DNA of 64,000 nt from the NCBI RefSeq assembly GCF_910592395.1, contig NC_088310.1:7697501-7761500 (forward strand), in the 5' to 3' direction. This document shows positions 47,051 to 59,865 of the stretch, one piece after another (the stretch's first letter is position 1; the number at the start of each line of letters is the position of its first letter). The stretch comes from Lineus longissimus. Taxonomy: Eukaryota > Nemertea > Pilidiophora > Heteronemertea > Lineidae. The notes beneath the pieces are model-generated. The model was not told where the DNA came from. It saw nothing but the letters and a program-made list of their open reading frames with translations, and made no database searches. The translations under genes and the position numbers were made by a program.

Positions 47051-47184
47051 TGGAGGTCGATTAGCTTGATCCGGCAAGCGCAAGTACATGTACAAGTAAT
47101 GGTATGCTGTACAAAATGTTAGTGTTATTCAATTATCAAATATATACTGTCCTCGCGCAGTTACCTCGCTTGATTCATCATCAT

Positions 47185-47560
47185 CAACTTTTTCATAAAG
47201 TGCAACTACGGCGCCATACATCGCACACAGGATGCAAGGTAGAAATGACAATGGTTAAGTCCAGAGATTGCACGAGACTAGACAGTTAAATTATGTTGGC
47301 CTATCATTCGATCGACTTCAATTCAATTCAAAATGGATTTATCAACGATTTCATAAAGTGCAATGTCAACTCCATTGGCCAGAACACAAATCAATCTACC
47401 GGAGACGGATCTTATCCCGCCAATACCGTGGTACCATAGACTTGCTAGATATACTCTATTATTTTCCTTGACAACGATTCAAATTGAATTTCGTAAAGTA
47501 CAGAGTCATTAACATTGACCAAGAGACGATTCCTTTCGATGGTCGCAGTATAAACACATT
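47185..47560. repeat. Degenerate repeat with recurring TTTC(A/G)TAAAGT(G/A)CA
   Basis: TTTCATAAAGTGCAA-like words occur near 47191, 47351 and 47492, the last two preceded by ATTCAATT/CAAATTGAA and followed by CA..CATTG.CCA and AGA. Spacing is about 160 and 141 bp. Weak, diverged repeats without a gene. Confidence 0.4.
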
Positions 47561-48121
47561 ACCATAAACCTGTCTGTTGTCAGTGATGCAACCTCGTGTC
47601 ATAAAATCAACTAAATGCGTCGATGTTCGGGAATTTACATTGGTTTACCAAGAAAAATAGGTGTACATCAAATAAAATATGTCTTCATTTACTGCCGAGT
47701 ACCACCATTAAGAAGTGATAAATATGGTTGCCAATGTTACCTGAATTAATGTGTCAGACTACAGTCAACAGATTAAAAATGAATCGTAGACTGTCGCCAT
47801 TGTCAAGGTTTCTAAACGTCTCTCGTTTTTTTAATCAAGAATTATACAGCCAAGTTTTTTTGTACAAGTTCGTGTGACACGACTGTTTGATTAATTTGTC
47901 TAGATCCACGATTCGCTCACGGCGCAATGATGAAGCATAAAAAAAATCTACTTTTAATAATCCGGGTGAAATATACTGGATGTGCCAGAATGCATTGCAT
48001 CTCAGGTACATGCATGTGTCTCGAGATGTGTGTACCAAGACGGGCATGGTGTCACTTGAAATACTTCAAAAAACAACAATTTCTATTCTGAAACACCTCA
48101 AACTTGATACATATATATCCA

Positions 48122-48430
48122 GGTAGGTCTACAATAGCAAGAATGCGTAACGGTACATTCCCTCTAGGTATAGAATTAGGACGATATCGGGGTGTGCCGC
48201 TTGAAAATAGAACCTGTAAAAACTGTGGTGATGAAAAAGTGGAAGATGAGTTCCATTTTCTTTTGGAGTGTACAAAATATAGCCGAGAGCGGGTGGACTT
48301 GCTGTTGGATATTGGTGAAAATGTTGGTTCCATGGACCGGAGCGGTGGACTGAATGCGCTTCTGTCGAGTCCGGCAGTGGCAGGACGTGTAGCTAGCTAT
48401 ATACGACTCATCTGCCAAATGCGTAAATAA
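48122..48430 (+). pseudogene. C-terminal fragment of a LINE ORF2 (zinc-knuckle-like domain)
   Basis: The frame reads R.GTFPLGIELGRYRG, then ENRTCKNCG, then EDEFHFLLECTKYSRER, and ends ICQMRK with TAA. The CxxC...H....C arrangement with PL.IE.GR..G is the common C-terminal domain of many animal LINE reverse transcriptases. There is no endonuclease or polymerase part, so the copy is inactive, yet the remaining frame is undamaged, suggesting a young insertion. The frame happens to stay open upstream into the duplicated target (48104). Confidence 0.8.
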
Positions 48431-48591
48431 ACCGCCTCAAATCTTAAGTAGAATAAGTCGTATATGGTCGGACCACCCCTCCCTTTGCCGCGGTCGACAT
48501 GTTGCGCTCCCGTTTACAAATTATGAATTATTGTGTCTCGTAAGCCTTTGCAGGCTGGCTTTTTGTAAAAGGTGACACGTTAATAAAATAT
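48122..48591 (+). mobile_element. 5'-truncated LINE tail with target-site duplication
   Basis: A 470-bp insert consisting of the C-terminal end of a LINE ORF2, a 3' UTR of about 160 bp and a TTAATAAAA end. It is bordered by the direct repeat ATATATATCCA (48111-48121 and 48592-48602). This is the pattern left by incomplete target-primed reverse transcription. It belongs to a different LINE family from 37337-41740, whose ORF2 lacks this C-terminal block. Confidence 0.75.
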
Positions 48592-48599
48592 ATATATAT

Positions 48600-51500
48600 C
48601 CACCGAAAATCTGCTTTTGATACATACACCAACGCAATATGTTCACGGTTGTCTTACCCAAACTAATGTTGTCAAAACGAGGCTGATACACAATCCATTA
48701 TAAAAATTGAAATGTTATACTCGAGGTTTTAGAATCTATCTTTGATGTGTATAAGGAAGGATACATCAACTGAGATCACCGGGCCGACGTCTTACCCCAA
48801 TAAGTTCAATTCCCCATCTTTATGACAGGCAGGCTTGGGAGTGTGCGATCTCGCAGCCTTGTTTGTCAGGATGATTACCGAGGGAGAGAAGGATAAGGCT
48901 TCTAATATCCCCATCCCAACTGATGTTATTACTCTCGAGACATCAATAATTCGCTTACCAGAATATGCATGCCGTGACCGATAATCTGGATGATTTAGGT
49001 TCGCTGGGGACCTGACTTTTTTCTGGTCACATGTATGCACATGAAAGATAGCATATTTGACTCTTTGTCGATATTTATGGTATAGCATGTACACAGTTGT
49101 TGAACGCTTGTTCTGTTGATGGTTTCGATCGGTTATCATTATCCCTTGCGGTGATATCTGACACCCGAATAGGCTGTCCAAGAAGCAGTGCTACATTGAG
49201 TTTGATATTATATTAAACTGAAATGTCCTGGTGACATTATGCTCACGTGAGGCAACAAAAGACACAAGTGAATGAGTGAACTGTAACCTTGGAAAGTATG
49301 TCATATCAAGCTAACTTTCGGTTAACAAGTAGAGATGCCTAATAGGTGTCACTATCGAATTTGATTTGAGTCTAGGACAAGTGATGACAAAACGTGTCAC
49401 TGTCTGTGAAATTTTAAAGTCTGACCTCTATGCTTTAAAAGTCGGATCAAGGTCAAAATGTTTCAACCACAATATATATTTTGAGCTTGACCAGATTATT
49501 CAGAACGGTAGGCTAATTCAATAGGGTCATATTACCGTTCTAGCAAGTTACCTATAACGTTCTGATAGTTGTCGCAGGGGAGGCCGCCTTTAAGCAATCC
49601 ATCTGTCTGACCATACTCCTGGTCCCCCAGCATCAGATATTACGCCTTGGGGCCACCAATATCCTGGACGATTGTATGTGACATGTCACGGCATTAACAC
49701 ATTTGTTATCCAATATAACATCAAGCAACATATTTGATAAAGGGCGAGTTTACCTCAGCGGAGTTCATACCCCGAGGGTGGATCAGTGATACCATTAGCG
49801 GGTCTCTATTCCCAACATTTGTAAATCTTATCCAGGACCCTGGGGCATCCTGCTTACGAATGATAGGATGTTCGCTCGTCTTACAATAGATTTTATCGAC
49901 TTTGATCGAAGATTTGTGCCGGGTGAAAAGTGCAAGAAAGGCAGTACAAGGTGCTCTTTATGATCCTTTGTATAATGGATATCTGAAATGTGTACAATGT
50001 TTCACAATGCAAGACCCGAAACTTGGTATTTGGAGTTTAAAATGTTGACCAATCGGCTTTCACGACGGGTGCGGGGGGGGGGGGGTATATATAGTTATTG
50101 ATACGTTTTTATATGTTTCGCCTTCTTGAAAAGTTCTGTTCTCTCTAGCTCTAACTGTCTATTGTAAGGAAACACTGGGATATGGGGAACAACCACAGCT
50201 GTTTCACCGAGACCGAGCTTTCCCACAAAATCTATACTTGCTAAGCAACAATTACCGGACTGCAAACCGTCATAAGAAAAAAACAAAGAAACAAATATAC
50301 TGAGGACAACTTTTTTTGCGTTGACCTGGATGTAACGGGGAACAGCTTCAAGCGAGAAAAAAACGACTTCTGCTAGGAAAGACACACTGATCAATATAGC
50401 TCATCTACAAAAGGATATTTGGCCGCAATAATTTTCCACTCTGTCCGCCCGATTCTGCCAGTTATTCATCATTATTATCTATAAAATGTTCACCATCGTC
50501 TTAGCCAGATCGTCTGGTGATAGTGTCAAAAATAAATGACTTTCCCAAAATTCTATATCAGGTACAATCAATACAAGTCAATCTTTTCTGCCTGCTACTG
50601 TGAATACTTGTCTTTTCTCAAAGTTTAATATGTTAGGATAGGAAATCGTTTGGGATAAAAAGATATACCCGCCGCCAGTACATGTAACCCGTGATTACAT
50701 TCCTCTTCTATTATACTTTTGGTCACGCAACGTCAACTCAAACCATATAGCCGAGATGAGTTATTTATTACCAGTGGAATTCTACTGACGGTCATTAGTT
50801 AGGCTACACACTCTCAAAACTACTTCCAACGGATGAATTTCAATTATAGCAATAGGCCTAGGCTGATTTTACCCGAGTAAACCTCATTGACATTCTCAAT
50901 AATACAGTTTTACACCAACCAGAAAGCCGGCAAAACAAGGCTGCTTAACACTCCGCATTGTCCAAATATCCTCGATAACTCCTAGTGAAGCGGCGTCACT
51001 GACTCCCTGAGAGCACTTTTACACGATGGTAAATTTAACGTCAATGAAAGCTCGGGTGAGCATAAGCTTGTCGGACCTTTCCAGAATGCTTTTTATACTG
51101 TTTCTGTCCTCTGCTACCGCTATAAACTGTATTTTGTCTTGTCTTGTGGATGCATAAATATTGCTCTTCTTTCTTACATCGTGGAAATTACATTAAATGA
51201 ATAATAAATAATTCGTCATCGAGGTTTATAAATCATATCACTTTATTTGTGATTTGCTGAATTTAGGTCAAGACCTTCGAAATATGATCCCGACGAGGAT
51301 ACTGAAGATGCAACAATGGAACTAACGCCCCACGAAAGGCTCTCCCCGTGCGTGATAATCAGAGCTTTTGATGGGTCTTCGCGATCTGTATACTAGTAGA
51401 TGAATTATGATACTATGGATAGAGTGGACGACAGCGTCTCGGGGAAGGCAGAATAGGCAAAAATACTGGCACACGCATTTTGCTTTTATGAAACGTTCGC

Positions 51501-52975
51501 AAGGCTCTCGCCAAAACGTTCCGCCAAAGCAAGAAAGATCACACAAAGGTAGAACCCACTCTATCATGTCCCCTGTTATCAATTCTTTGTACATGTTTCA
51601 CATCAAAAGGGGCATAGAGCAAGCAGAAAGCGGTATCACACCCTGGAACCACAATCAAGTTTTTCTTGAACCTTCATATGCTTTCACCACAGAGTTCAAA
51701 CCAGGAAGAGAGAACACTAGCAAAAACAACTCTCCCGCCCAAGGTTTGGCACCGTTGTCAGTAGTAATGACGTTAAAAACATTTTTTTCCAATTTCCTCA
51801 TTGCAATGCTATACCCTTATGCTAATAACCGATGATGACGGTGTGTTGAGAACGGCTAACAAAACCAATTAACATTGAGCTGACGATTCCTGCAATTTCG
51901 CTGAGGCAATGCTGGCTTGGGTTTCCTGTGCTGAGAATATAGAGAGGATGTGGGGCTGAATAGAAATGCAGCAAATTGGTAACAGAATGATCAAAAATCA
52001 AGTGGAAAGAGATGAGATCATGTGCACCTTGGAAAACACTCCAAATCAATACTTGTACCGTTAATTGCTGTTTTGAGTGTTTTTGTTTGGCGAAGGATGT
52101 TGCCATTTTTTAACAATCGCTTTCAGTTATCAGATATTTTGCTGAAAACTGAGGTCAGCTGAACATTATTGGCTCTATTAATTGAAATTGAATTGAACCC
52201 CAAATAACTTGAATCCGATGCTTATCGCACTCGATCAAGTCTTCTCAACTACAACCAAATCAAAGTAAGCCTTCAAAACAACCAACGAATCGAATCAGGG
52301 CCTAGCTTTACCCGTTTGGCTATACGATTCCTATCACATGGCTGAAAGTCACCCTCAACGCCAATCGCAGTGCCGTCATCACCCAAAGCCGCCTCCACGA
52401 CAACCATGTAAACTTATGTCGCTTTGATGAAATCAACTCTAATTGCCGCATCTAAAGCAAGCGGATATTACTCCCATTACAGACAATTGTTGGAAACGAT
52501 TTTTTCACCAATTGAACGAATTCCACTAATTTGCTGTCTTACAATCGATTGTGGTTGCTCCCGTTCTAATCTATTTGTTTGCAGCGATTTGCAGATTGTA
52601 GATTTCATTAAGAAAGGCTGCTTGATGCTTTCGGATGATTTGATTGAATCTAGTAACGAGATAATGAAGATCTTATTCAATTGATAGTCAAGATGAGATC
52701 GTCTGTCGGCCATACAAGTGAAGTTTTCTCTTTGATTGTCGGTGAACTGAGCGTGTATGGAGTTTTGATAACGCGAATTTAAATTCAAAATAAGGATGAT
52801 ATTATTCCTTAGCACGCGTGCGGGACATGCTTATCAATTCGTGGTGCGAATCGTATGCATGCAGGTATAAGTTCTTTACAAAGATAGTGTCAGTCACCCT
52901 TGCCGTTCCGGACACCATCAATTACTAAGTTTACAGATAAACAATATCACAGGACATCATCGACGTTAATTTTCA
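48600..52975. other. Non-coding stretch
   Basis: No supported gene. It contains a short TA run next to the LINE tail and a run of 13 G at 50073-50085. The 142-codon plus frame at 51407-51835 overlaps a 90-codon minus frame; neither has a motif. Confidence 0.4.
50073..50085 (+). repeat. G13 homopolymer
   Basis: Thirteen consecutive G, followed by TATATATAG. Prone to sequencing and replication length error. Confidence 0.95.
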
Positions 52976-52980
52976 ACTTA

Positions 52981-53136
52981 AAGGCCTAAGCTGTTCGTTA
53001 AATATGTAAAATTTGTAATTGAATTTGAAATTTCAAAGCAAGTTTCAGCAAATTCGTATGCATACTGCACTACGGCATCGTGTATTAAACTGCATTTCTA
53101 TTTTCCTCAATGGACCACCAGTAATTATGGCCGATG
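52981..53136 (-). mobile_element. MITE-like family M1, copy 4
   Basis: On the minus strand: TAATTACTGGTGGTCCA, AATGCAGTTTAATACACG, GCCGTAGTGCAGTATGCATA, CGAATTTGCTGAAACTTG, then an internal deletion relative to copies 2 and 3, and the end TTAACGAACAGC. The left end is degraded (GGCCATAATTAC). The 145-codon plus-strand frame that overlaps it is incidental. Confidence 0.7.
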
Positions 53137-53139
53137 CAC

Positions 53140-55680
53140 CACTAAATCGCGATCATCCTCCGGCTTTCCTGTATATGCAGTCATGGCCCAACGAAGACTT
53201 CACTAACCTTGTGGTGCACTGCTTTATTTCTCGACTTTCATTGCACTGCAGCATCGCTCCACGTATCAGAATACAACACAAACAAGACTGGGATGAACGG
53301 CGCCTTCGATTATCCATAATGAAAATTCATAAATCAAGTCTTAATCGAAACGGCCGATCGGTCGTATCTATGCAGAGAAGTGTGGCAGCAGGCAAAAGAA
53401 AATGTCCTGCTTCATATGCCAATGACGTAAACTGGATCATCCCCTTTAACATGTAAATGTAGCACGACCGGACATTTACATGCCTATAGTTAGATCGGTA
53501 AAAAAATAACATTTTTTGGAGAAACCGTTGTCCGACCCTCAACTTCGTTTCTGTTTCACGATGATTATTAACCAGACAAAATTGAGAATTCTAACAATTT
53601 TGCATTTCCGTCAAGACTGTCTTATAGTTTGATATGAAAAAAACACGTCCATTCATCTATATATTACGATTTTCATACGTCATGTATTAAAAGTGGGCTC
53701 AAGTACTAAGGATCACACATGCTTTGACGTCTGTTACTTCGAGATTGATTCCTACAGCTGAGTTTAAAAGAAACTACACTTCAAGTTCCCGAATTGCGCA
53801 GGGGCAGCAGTTCTGCATTGAAAACAGTCATCCTCGGACGCAACTCAGATTATGACAAGATCGATTTTAAAAACAGATCCACTGTCATATAAAAACTGAG
53901 AAAGAGTCCCATCTCTCCAATACCACTGGGCTGGAAACTCAATCCGTCGTATTAAAGATCTACGTATGGATACAGACCGCGGAGCCGTCAGCACCGGGGC
54001 TCGATAAGCTACTTATTGGCTTTGCTTGGTCTCCGGAACACTGGGCGAGAGATCAGATTGCATGTCAATAGGGCAGCGCCCAACAACTCGGACAATTGAC
54101 ACTATACATATAAGAAGGCCACCAGGAAATTGGGACGCTGATATGACCATGCAATATTGATTATGTGCTATCGGTTTTCTTTTTTTCGCGTGGTTCGCGG
54201 CACTGCTTTTTCATCTGCCATTTTTATTTATACAGCGCGTCCATTTTGCGGATTATTTCCTGGCCGCTTTGCAAACCTTCAAATTCCGTCCAGAGGGATT
54301 TGAAAATGCTGCCATTTGCTTCATCAATAGGAGTCGGAAAATTCGTTTTCTCACATGGACTGTGATGGAAGCATCAATTAAACAAATTACCCGTATGATG
54401 ATAAAGAATGCCTACCACGATCACCAAGAAAAGGAATGACTACCCAAGTTCGACTAACACGCTGAGCCCAAAAAAGATGACGCCCTTTCCGTTGACAGGG
54501 TTGCAAATCGAAAAATCATCTGTTGACAACGTATTTCTCTGTGCACATACATGTAGTTTTAAATTTACATAGTTTTAGATCTAAATGACGTAGTCTGAAC
54601 GCATTCAGCGAGAAATCTATTGAACGATGGCACTCATTTCGTCAATTGATGACCTTTTTTGGGCCGTGATCGGGGACTGGGAGCTCGTTTCAACATAGTG
54701 CATATACCATGTCTGCTTCGGAAAATCTCTTTAAATCTCCATCGCTTCCCCCTTGCATCATATCCCGTCAATAGTAACAAAAACACTGAGTAAATGCACC
54801 GGTATTTTGTCAGAAAACATCGCTCGTCTTCATCCATTGTGTACTGTATTTATGACAACCCTGTCATGGCGATTAACTCTCGTCTGCTCCACTCAACCCA
54901 GTGAGCGTGAGATGAAATGTGCTTATGATGGAGAGGGAAAGCATTGACAATGAGATGGAGTGTATACAAGTGCAGACTACTTGATGTCTAGTTCATCGTT
55001 GTTTACTAATAGTCGATGGAGGGATTGGAAAACTACCATCACGAAACGTGCACTCGAGTCTTTCAGGGTATTGAGCCTGCAGTAGACCTTATGACTTGCC
55101 TAATGCTTGTTTTGAAGAAATACCATATTGAATTGACAGAGATCAGTTTTCAAGGAGATGCATCGATACGCGCCTTTATTTTCATGTAAGCTTAAATGTA
55201 TGGGAGAAACCTTTCAACTTGAACAGTGATGTTTAGTCGACGAGGCGATTGGCAAACCACAGAAAGACAAGACAAGTTCTTAGTAATCTCCACATAAGCG
55301 TTAACGCAGCGTATTATGCAGATAACCTTTTTGGCAAAGAGTAATGATGTTATAAAGGTCATGGGCAATGTACGCCACGCGAAATGCTTGCAAAATGTGG
55401 AGATGTATACGTAGGCAAGTTCTTCATGCAATGGAATACGGCGAAGAGGAACGCTAATGCACGTTTTGAAAGAAGTGTCAGATGTGTAAAGCAAGTGTTT
55501 CGACTACATTAATACTTTTCGCATCTTTTTGAAATTAGAAGTCTGTGCACACTCAAGTCAATTCCTGCTGTTCAGCCTGGAGGATAGCGCTTGTAAAGAG
55601 GTATTACATATGATATGGTATCGAATCGATGTTTTCAACTCCTAACATTTAGTTAATATTGAGCTCAGTACCCTGCAGTT
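53140..55680. other. Non-coding stretch
   Basis: No supported gene or RNA; a few short open frames without motifs. Confidence 0.4.
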
Positions 55681-55683
55681 ACG

Positions 55684-55815
55684 ACACATTGGATGATATG
55701 AATAAAGACTAGCAAATGCTTTTACTTCAATTTTGTATAGAAAGGCCTAGTGTAAATGTACATGGAGTTTTAGATAAAAGCATTTGCTAGTCTTTATTCA
55801 TATCAACCAATGTGT
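55684..55815 (-). mobile_element. Palindromic element P1, copy 2 (no array)
   Basis: Core at 55695-55804 (110 bp), with a perfect 30-bp terminal inverted repeat and about five differences from copy 1 at 34131. Here inverted symmetry extends outward (ACACATTGG at 55684-55692 against CCAATGTGT at 55807-55815), so the true element may be about 132 bp. There is no minisatellite beside it. No clear target duplication. Confidence 0.9.
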
Positions 55816-55887
55816 TCAGATACTTCAATGCAGGAGAACTAATGCGCATTAGAAACAAAAAACAATCAGATTGATATTTCCTCCTCT

Positions 55888-55958
55888 TGGTGGCCGGTCG
55901 TTTCGCTCCAAATCGTAGTCGTTTTGGTCACGGGTTCGACTCGCCGTGTAATCACAAC
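55888..55958 (+). repeat. tRNA-like segment, probably tRNA-derived repeat remnant
   Basis: GGTGGCCGGTCGTTTCGCTC resembles a D-arm, and ACGGGTTCGACTCGCCGT resembles a T-arm with a good B box (GGTTCGACTC) about 43 bases later, tRNA-like spacing. The acceptor stem does not close and the anticodon arm (CCAAA..TTTGG) has too large a loop. Not a functional tRNA. Confidence 0.35.
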
Positions 55959-56825
55959 ATTATTTTTCTCTTCATTTACTTTTTATATTCATTCATGTAC
56001 AATGTACATATGATATTATTAGTGTTATTATTATCATTATTATCAATAGGATTTTTATCTTGAAACCCTCTTAACCCGAACTTTATAGACTGAAGAACAC
56101 ACAAAGATTTCATTGATTGATAAACCACAATAAATGTCGTTTTATAGCTTGACAACGAAAAAGTCTTTAGAAATTGTATTCTCTTGTTAACTTTCATGCG
56201 TCTTCTTTATCAGACTTAATTTTTTCGCCCATTATTTTCTTTCCGTCTGCGTACGAACTTTCGAAATAACAGATGCAATAATTTTTAAAAAAACGCGATC
56301 ACACTCGTAAACCTAAGACGATGCAGTAAAAAAATTGACAATTTGAACCTATTTAAGTTTTAAAAAATCAGACTCCGTGCGAACGTCAAAACACGACGAA
56401 ATGATGCAAATGATAATCAGCCAATAAACAAGTCGATAAAAACTATAGAATGTGCGTTTCTAAAGAGATAATGATCAGTCCCCTCGGCTCCAAGGGGACG
56501 TCATCTCGCGTTCAGCCGAGGCGATGTAAAGCGACCACAGATTCTGCTACCTGAGCTGTATTCCGATGAGAACGCCTCGGAGCAGAGACAGGATAGGGTC
56601 GAACAGTAATTATCTAAGGTTGCTCTGCTAATGATACAAAAAGCATAAAGTAAGCTAAAGGTTTTTGGCGCCAGATTACAATACGACCTGACATTTTTAC
56701 TGGGGGACATTTTCGACTGCTGCGGGGTACACAGGTCTGGAAATCGATCATGGTGTACGCCTTTCCTAATTTCCGCTACTGTTCGTGTAGTAGTTTTCCA
56801 ACTGCGCGAATACGTTTACAAAAAT

Positions 56826-56978
56826 ACAGACTTCAACAATGCCTTTGTGCAGACAAATATACAAATACTATATTTACCAAGTTTCAGCAAATTCGTATGC
56901 AAGGTAACTGCATAAGGCACTGTGTAATGCATTTGTTTTTTCCTTGACCACCAGCAAGTACAAACGGCGCGCCCCTTT
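56826..56978 (-). mobile_element. MITE-like family M1, copy 5
   Basis: On the minus strand it starts GGCGCGCCGTTTGTACTTGC, then GGTGGTCAAGGA, AATGCATTACACAG, CAGTTACCTTGCATACG, AATTTGCTGAAACTTGG, GTATTTGTATATTTGTCTGC and ACAAAGGCATT. The right end (ACGAACGGC) is not clear. Same orientation as copy 4. Confidence 0.68.
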
Positions 56979-56984
56979 AAAGTG

Positions 56985-59120
56985 TTAAAGGTCAGAGAGA
57001 AGAAGGGCTAGACTAAACTCCTAATAAACTGATTTAACATGAATCGCCATGACAAATCAGATCCAAATGATGTTACAAATCAAAGGTTGTTGTTTTGCTA
57101 ACACCAATGAAATATAGACTTTGGAGTACTGGCCTATTAAGCATCGCGGAATTCCTGACTCCCCTCTCCCGCCGAGCATGACTCGGGATAATCATATGAG
57201 AGGGTCGGTCTCGAGACGAATCAATCAGGGAAACCAATGCTTAATTGTCTGGATAACAATCAATAGATCTCGGTATGTCTTCCTCGTCAATTACATACCA
57301 ACAATTCTCAGAAGTCAATTAGCTAAGTATCTAAGGTCAAGGTCATATCGAGATGCCTGCTGTCTGGAGACATTTTCGGCCAGGGCGTATTCATGTCTTC
57401 TCAAAGGGATTCACAGGATGCGGTTAATACAAGCAGCCCATCGATTGATAAAGAACCCAACTGTTAAAACCTTGATGAATAACTGGTAAAGCCTTGATGA
57501 ATAATTTCCTATCATTGCCAGCGATGGCCAGCTTGAACATAATTTTTTGAAATAACGGGTTAATAATCATGACCAGCACCAGATGGAAATATGACGCCAT
57601 TTCCCTTTCTTTCGTACATAAGATGAAAACCAATGATCTCTTCGCATAGAAAGATGATGAGATTCAGGCACTTTTATGCTGTTTTCTAATGAGTTGGATA
57701 TCCTTCTCGCAAAGCGGGTTAAAGCAATCATCTTCAGAACGAATTGCAGTGAGTCTATACCAAAAAGAAACTCACGAAGGTCAGAAGTCCGGCGGAACAA
57801 ACTCTAGATAATCGATGAAATGGGCCGCCGTTCTTTGGTGACGGACAGCACGCTACACTGGTCTGATAGCGAAATCAGAGTTCCATTTTGATCACCTATT
57901 GATCATATCAGATTCATGGCGGTGATGTATAATTAACTGGTAGGAATATGATTCTGCTGCACGGTCCCAAGGGCTTGGGGAGACTAGTCTTGATCTTGCG
58001 ATATGATGGTGCATGTATCTTAAGCCGGATAGCCTGCTGAATGACATAGAATGTAGAAGTTTTAAGACATTAACTTGATTCAAGATTTGATGACGAATAT
58101 ACCTGGATCTCTTCGAATGTGACAAGTTTCATTTCAAGATATTGATTAGAAAAAAACCCCTAGACCCGCATAGTCACAAAGGGCTTTCATAAGGAAACAT
58201 ATCTTCTCTGCATATTTGTAAATCAGAAATAGATAGAAATGAGCACCGCAGTTGATAAAACCTAATTTTCACAAAGATGGCACTCAACCACCTTGCGCGA
58301 CCATCTCCGCTGTTCATTGGTGTTGAGCGCATTCCAATCAAAGCTACGCAAATGTCCGTAATAGAAAGATAATGACCGGATGAAATATTGGTCAGCACCA
58401 AGATAAACCTTGAAGACTATCAACATATAACTAAACGGACCGATTGTAAGTCGCCGTTATCAACTTAACGGTAATATATCGTTGATAATTGTTTCTTTCT
58501 GTTGTATCGAACAACTAACATCTGAGTAAAACCCATTATCAGAGATTGCGTGAGTCTGAATCACAAGATCGTGATGTAGTCCCAATAGATCGATAGCCTA
58601 TCGTCTATTCCGCTATTGGGATGGCTGTTCGACTCTACCAATATCCGGTTTTGTATGTAAAAAACCTAAACGAATCCAGTAAACGTATGCTGGAGTATTA
58701 ATTACTAACATTTTATCATAGTTGGGTCGAATTCACCAATGCAAGATTAACAGTTCTGTAGGCGCCTTTCAAGTTAACCTGAGTCGAAGCCATGATGGGC
58801 ATTTATCACAACACTGCGCAACGAAACGGAAATCTTTAGTAAATTTAATGTCTCTTGATATTCCATTAGTATTGTGTGGTGATTTATCGTGTATATAAAC
58901 GAGGGAGCACAAAATAGATACGAAACGGGTAGGGTACTGGGCAGAGGGTTGATTTGGTAGTAAACTTCGATAGTTGTTTGTTGTGCATTTGCTTTACGAA
59001 GAGCTACGTGTGACGATGAAACGAAGTAAGGTGACATGGCGGCGGTAAATGTATATCATCTACGTAACAATGGTGTTTTCGCGCATGACCTGATGACACC
59101 ACAGACCTTCGTTTTGTCGT
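56985..59120. other. Non-coding stretch
   Basis: No supported gene. Minus-strand frames near 57567-57800 and 58174-58401 have mixed composition but no motif or splice context. Confidence 0.35.
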
Positions 59121-59121
59121 T

Positions 59122-59385
59122 CGTAGCACAGTTGCAAAATCTGCCTGTCGATACGAGGACGAACTAAATGATGTGAGATATACGAACGCTTTGGTATGAG
59201 GAGATATACAACTGTCCATTCTGTCGAAGTGAAAACCTCTGAACGGTGGATGTTCAACTGCCTTTCGATTCCCGGACGAACGAAATGATGATGTCCGACA
59301 ATACTAATCCTCAATTATTTTGCAGTATGAGAAGATATCCTAAAACCGTCCCATCTGTCATTAATAGTATAAACCTCTTTTTTGA
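59122..59385. repeat. Diverged tandem duplication, period about 130-140 bp
   Basis: CTGCC(T)GTCGATACGAGGACGA, AA.TGATG, GTATGAGGAGATAT, CTGTCCATTCTGTC and AAACCTCT recur as CTGCCTTTCGATTCCCGGACGA, AA.TGATGATG, GTATGAGAAGATAT, CGTCCCATCTGTC and AAACCTCT. Two copies, with substitutions and indels. A minus-strand frame (59060-59314) crosses both but shows no known motif. Confidence 0.65.
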
Positions 59386-59865
59386 AATATGTTATTGATA
59401 AAGTACTGTGGACGTTCACCCGAATCCGATATAATTTAGAAAGTGCTTTTTCACCCTATTCAGCACAATAACACCAAAAAAATTGAAAACCATAATTGAC
59501 TTCTATATAGCTGTAAGACGCTTGTTAAAAATACCGAGAAAAGAAATGAAATTGAAATAAAAATGCCAGTGTATGAGGTGTTGTGTCATTGTGCTAAGGG
59601 CATTTTAATGGTGTGACTTCTTGTACTTTATCATCAAATTTGCGTCTACTTGTCTGATTACGCGAACGAAAGGTCTGGTGTTTCAGCCAAATGGTCACGC
59701 GCGCTTTAACTAAGTAAGGGGAGCCAACGACACCGAATGTCAAAAGATTATGGTTTGAGGGAACTTCTCGACACATATTTTTTACTTTTCTGTCTGATTA
59801 GTAATGCTATGTAAGAGCGCCAGATAGCGAGGTGGAGTTTTTTATGTTTGGTCGTGTCGATCCAC

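Noticed and set aside
51407-51835. 142-codon plus-strand frame
   Set aside because: No domain, no splice context, and an overlapping frame on the other strand; likely chance.
53019-53456. 145-codon plus-strand frame
   Set aside because: Its first part is an M1 element read in the wrong direction; the rest has no motif.
55888-55958. A functional tRNA gene
   Set aside because: Good B box, but the acceptor and anticodon stems do not form; kept only as a tRNA-like remnant.
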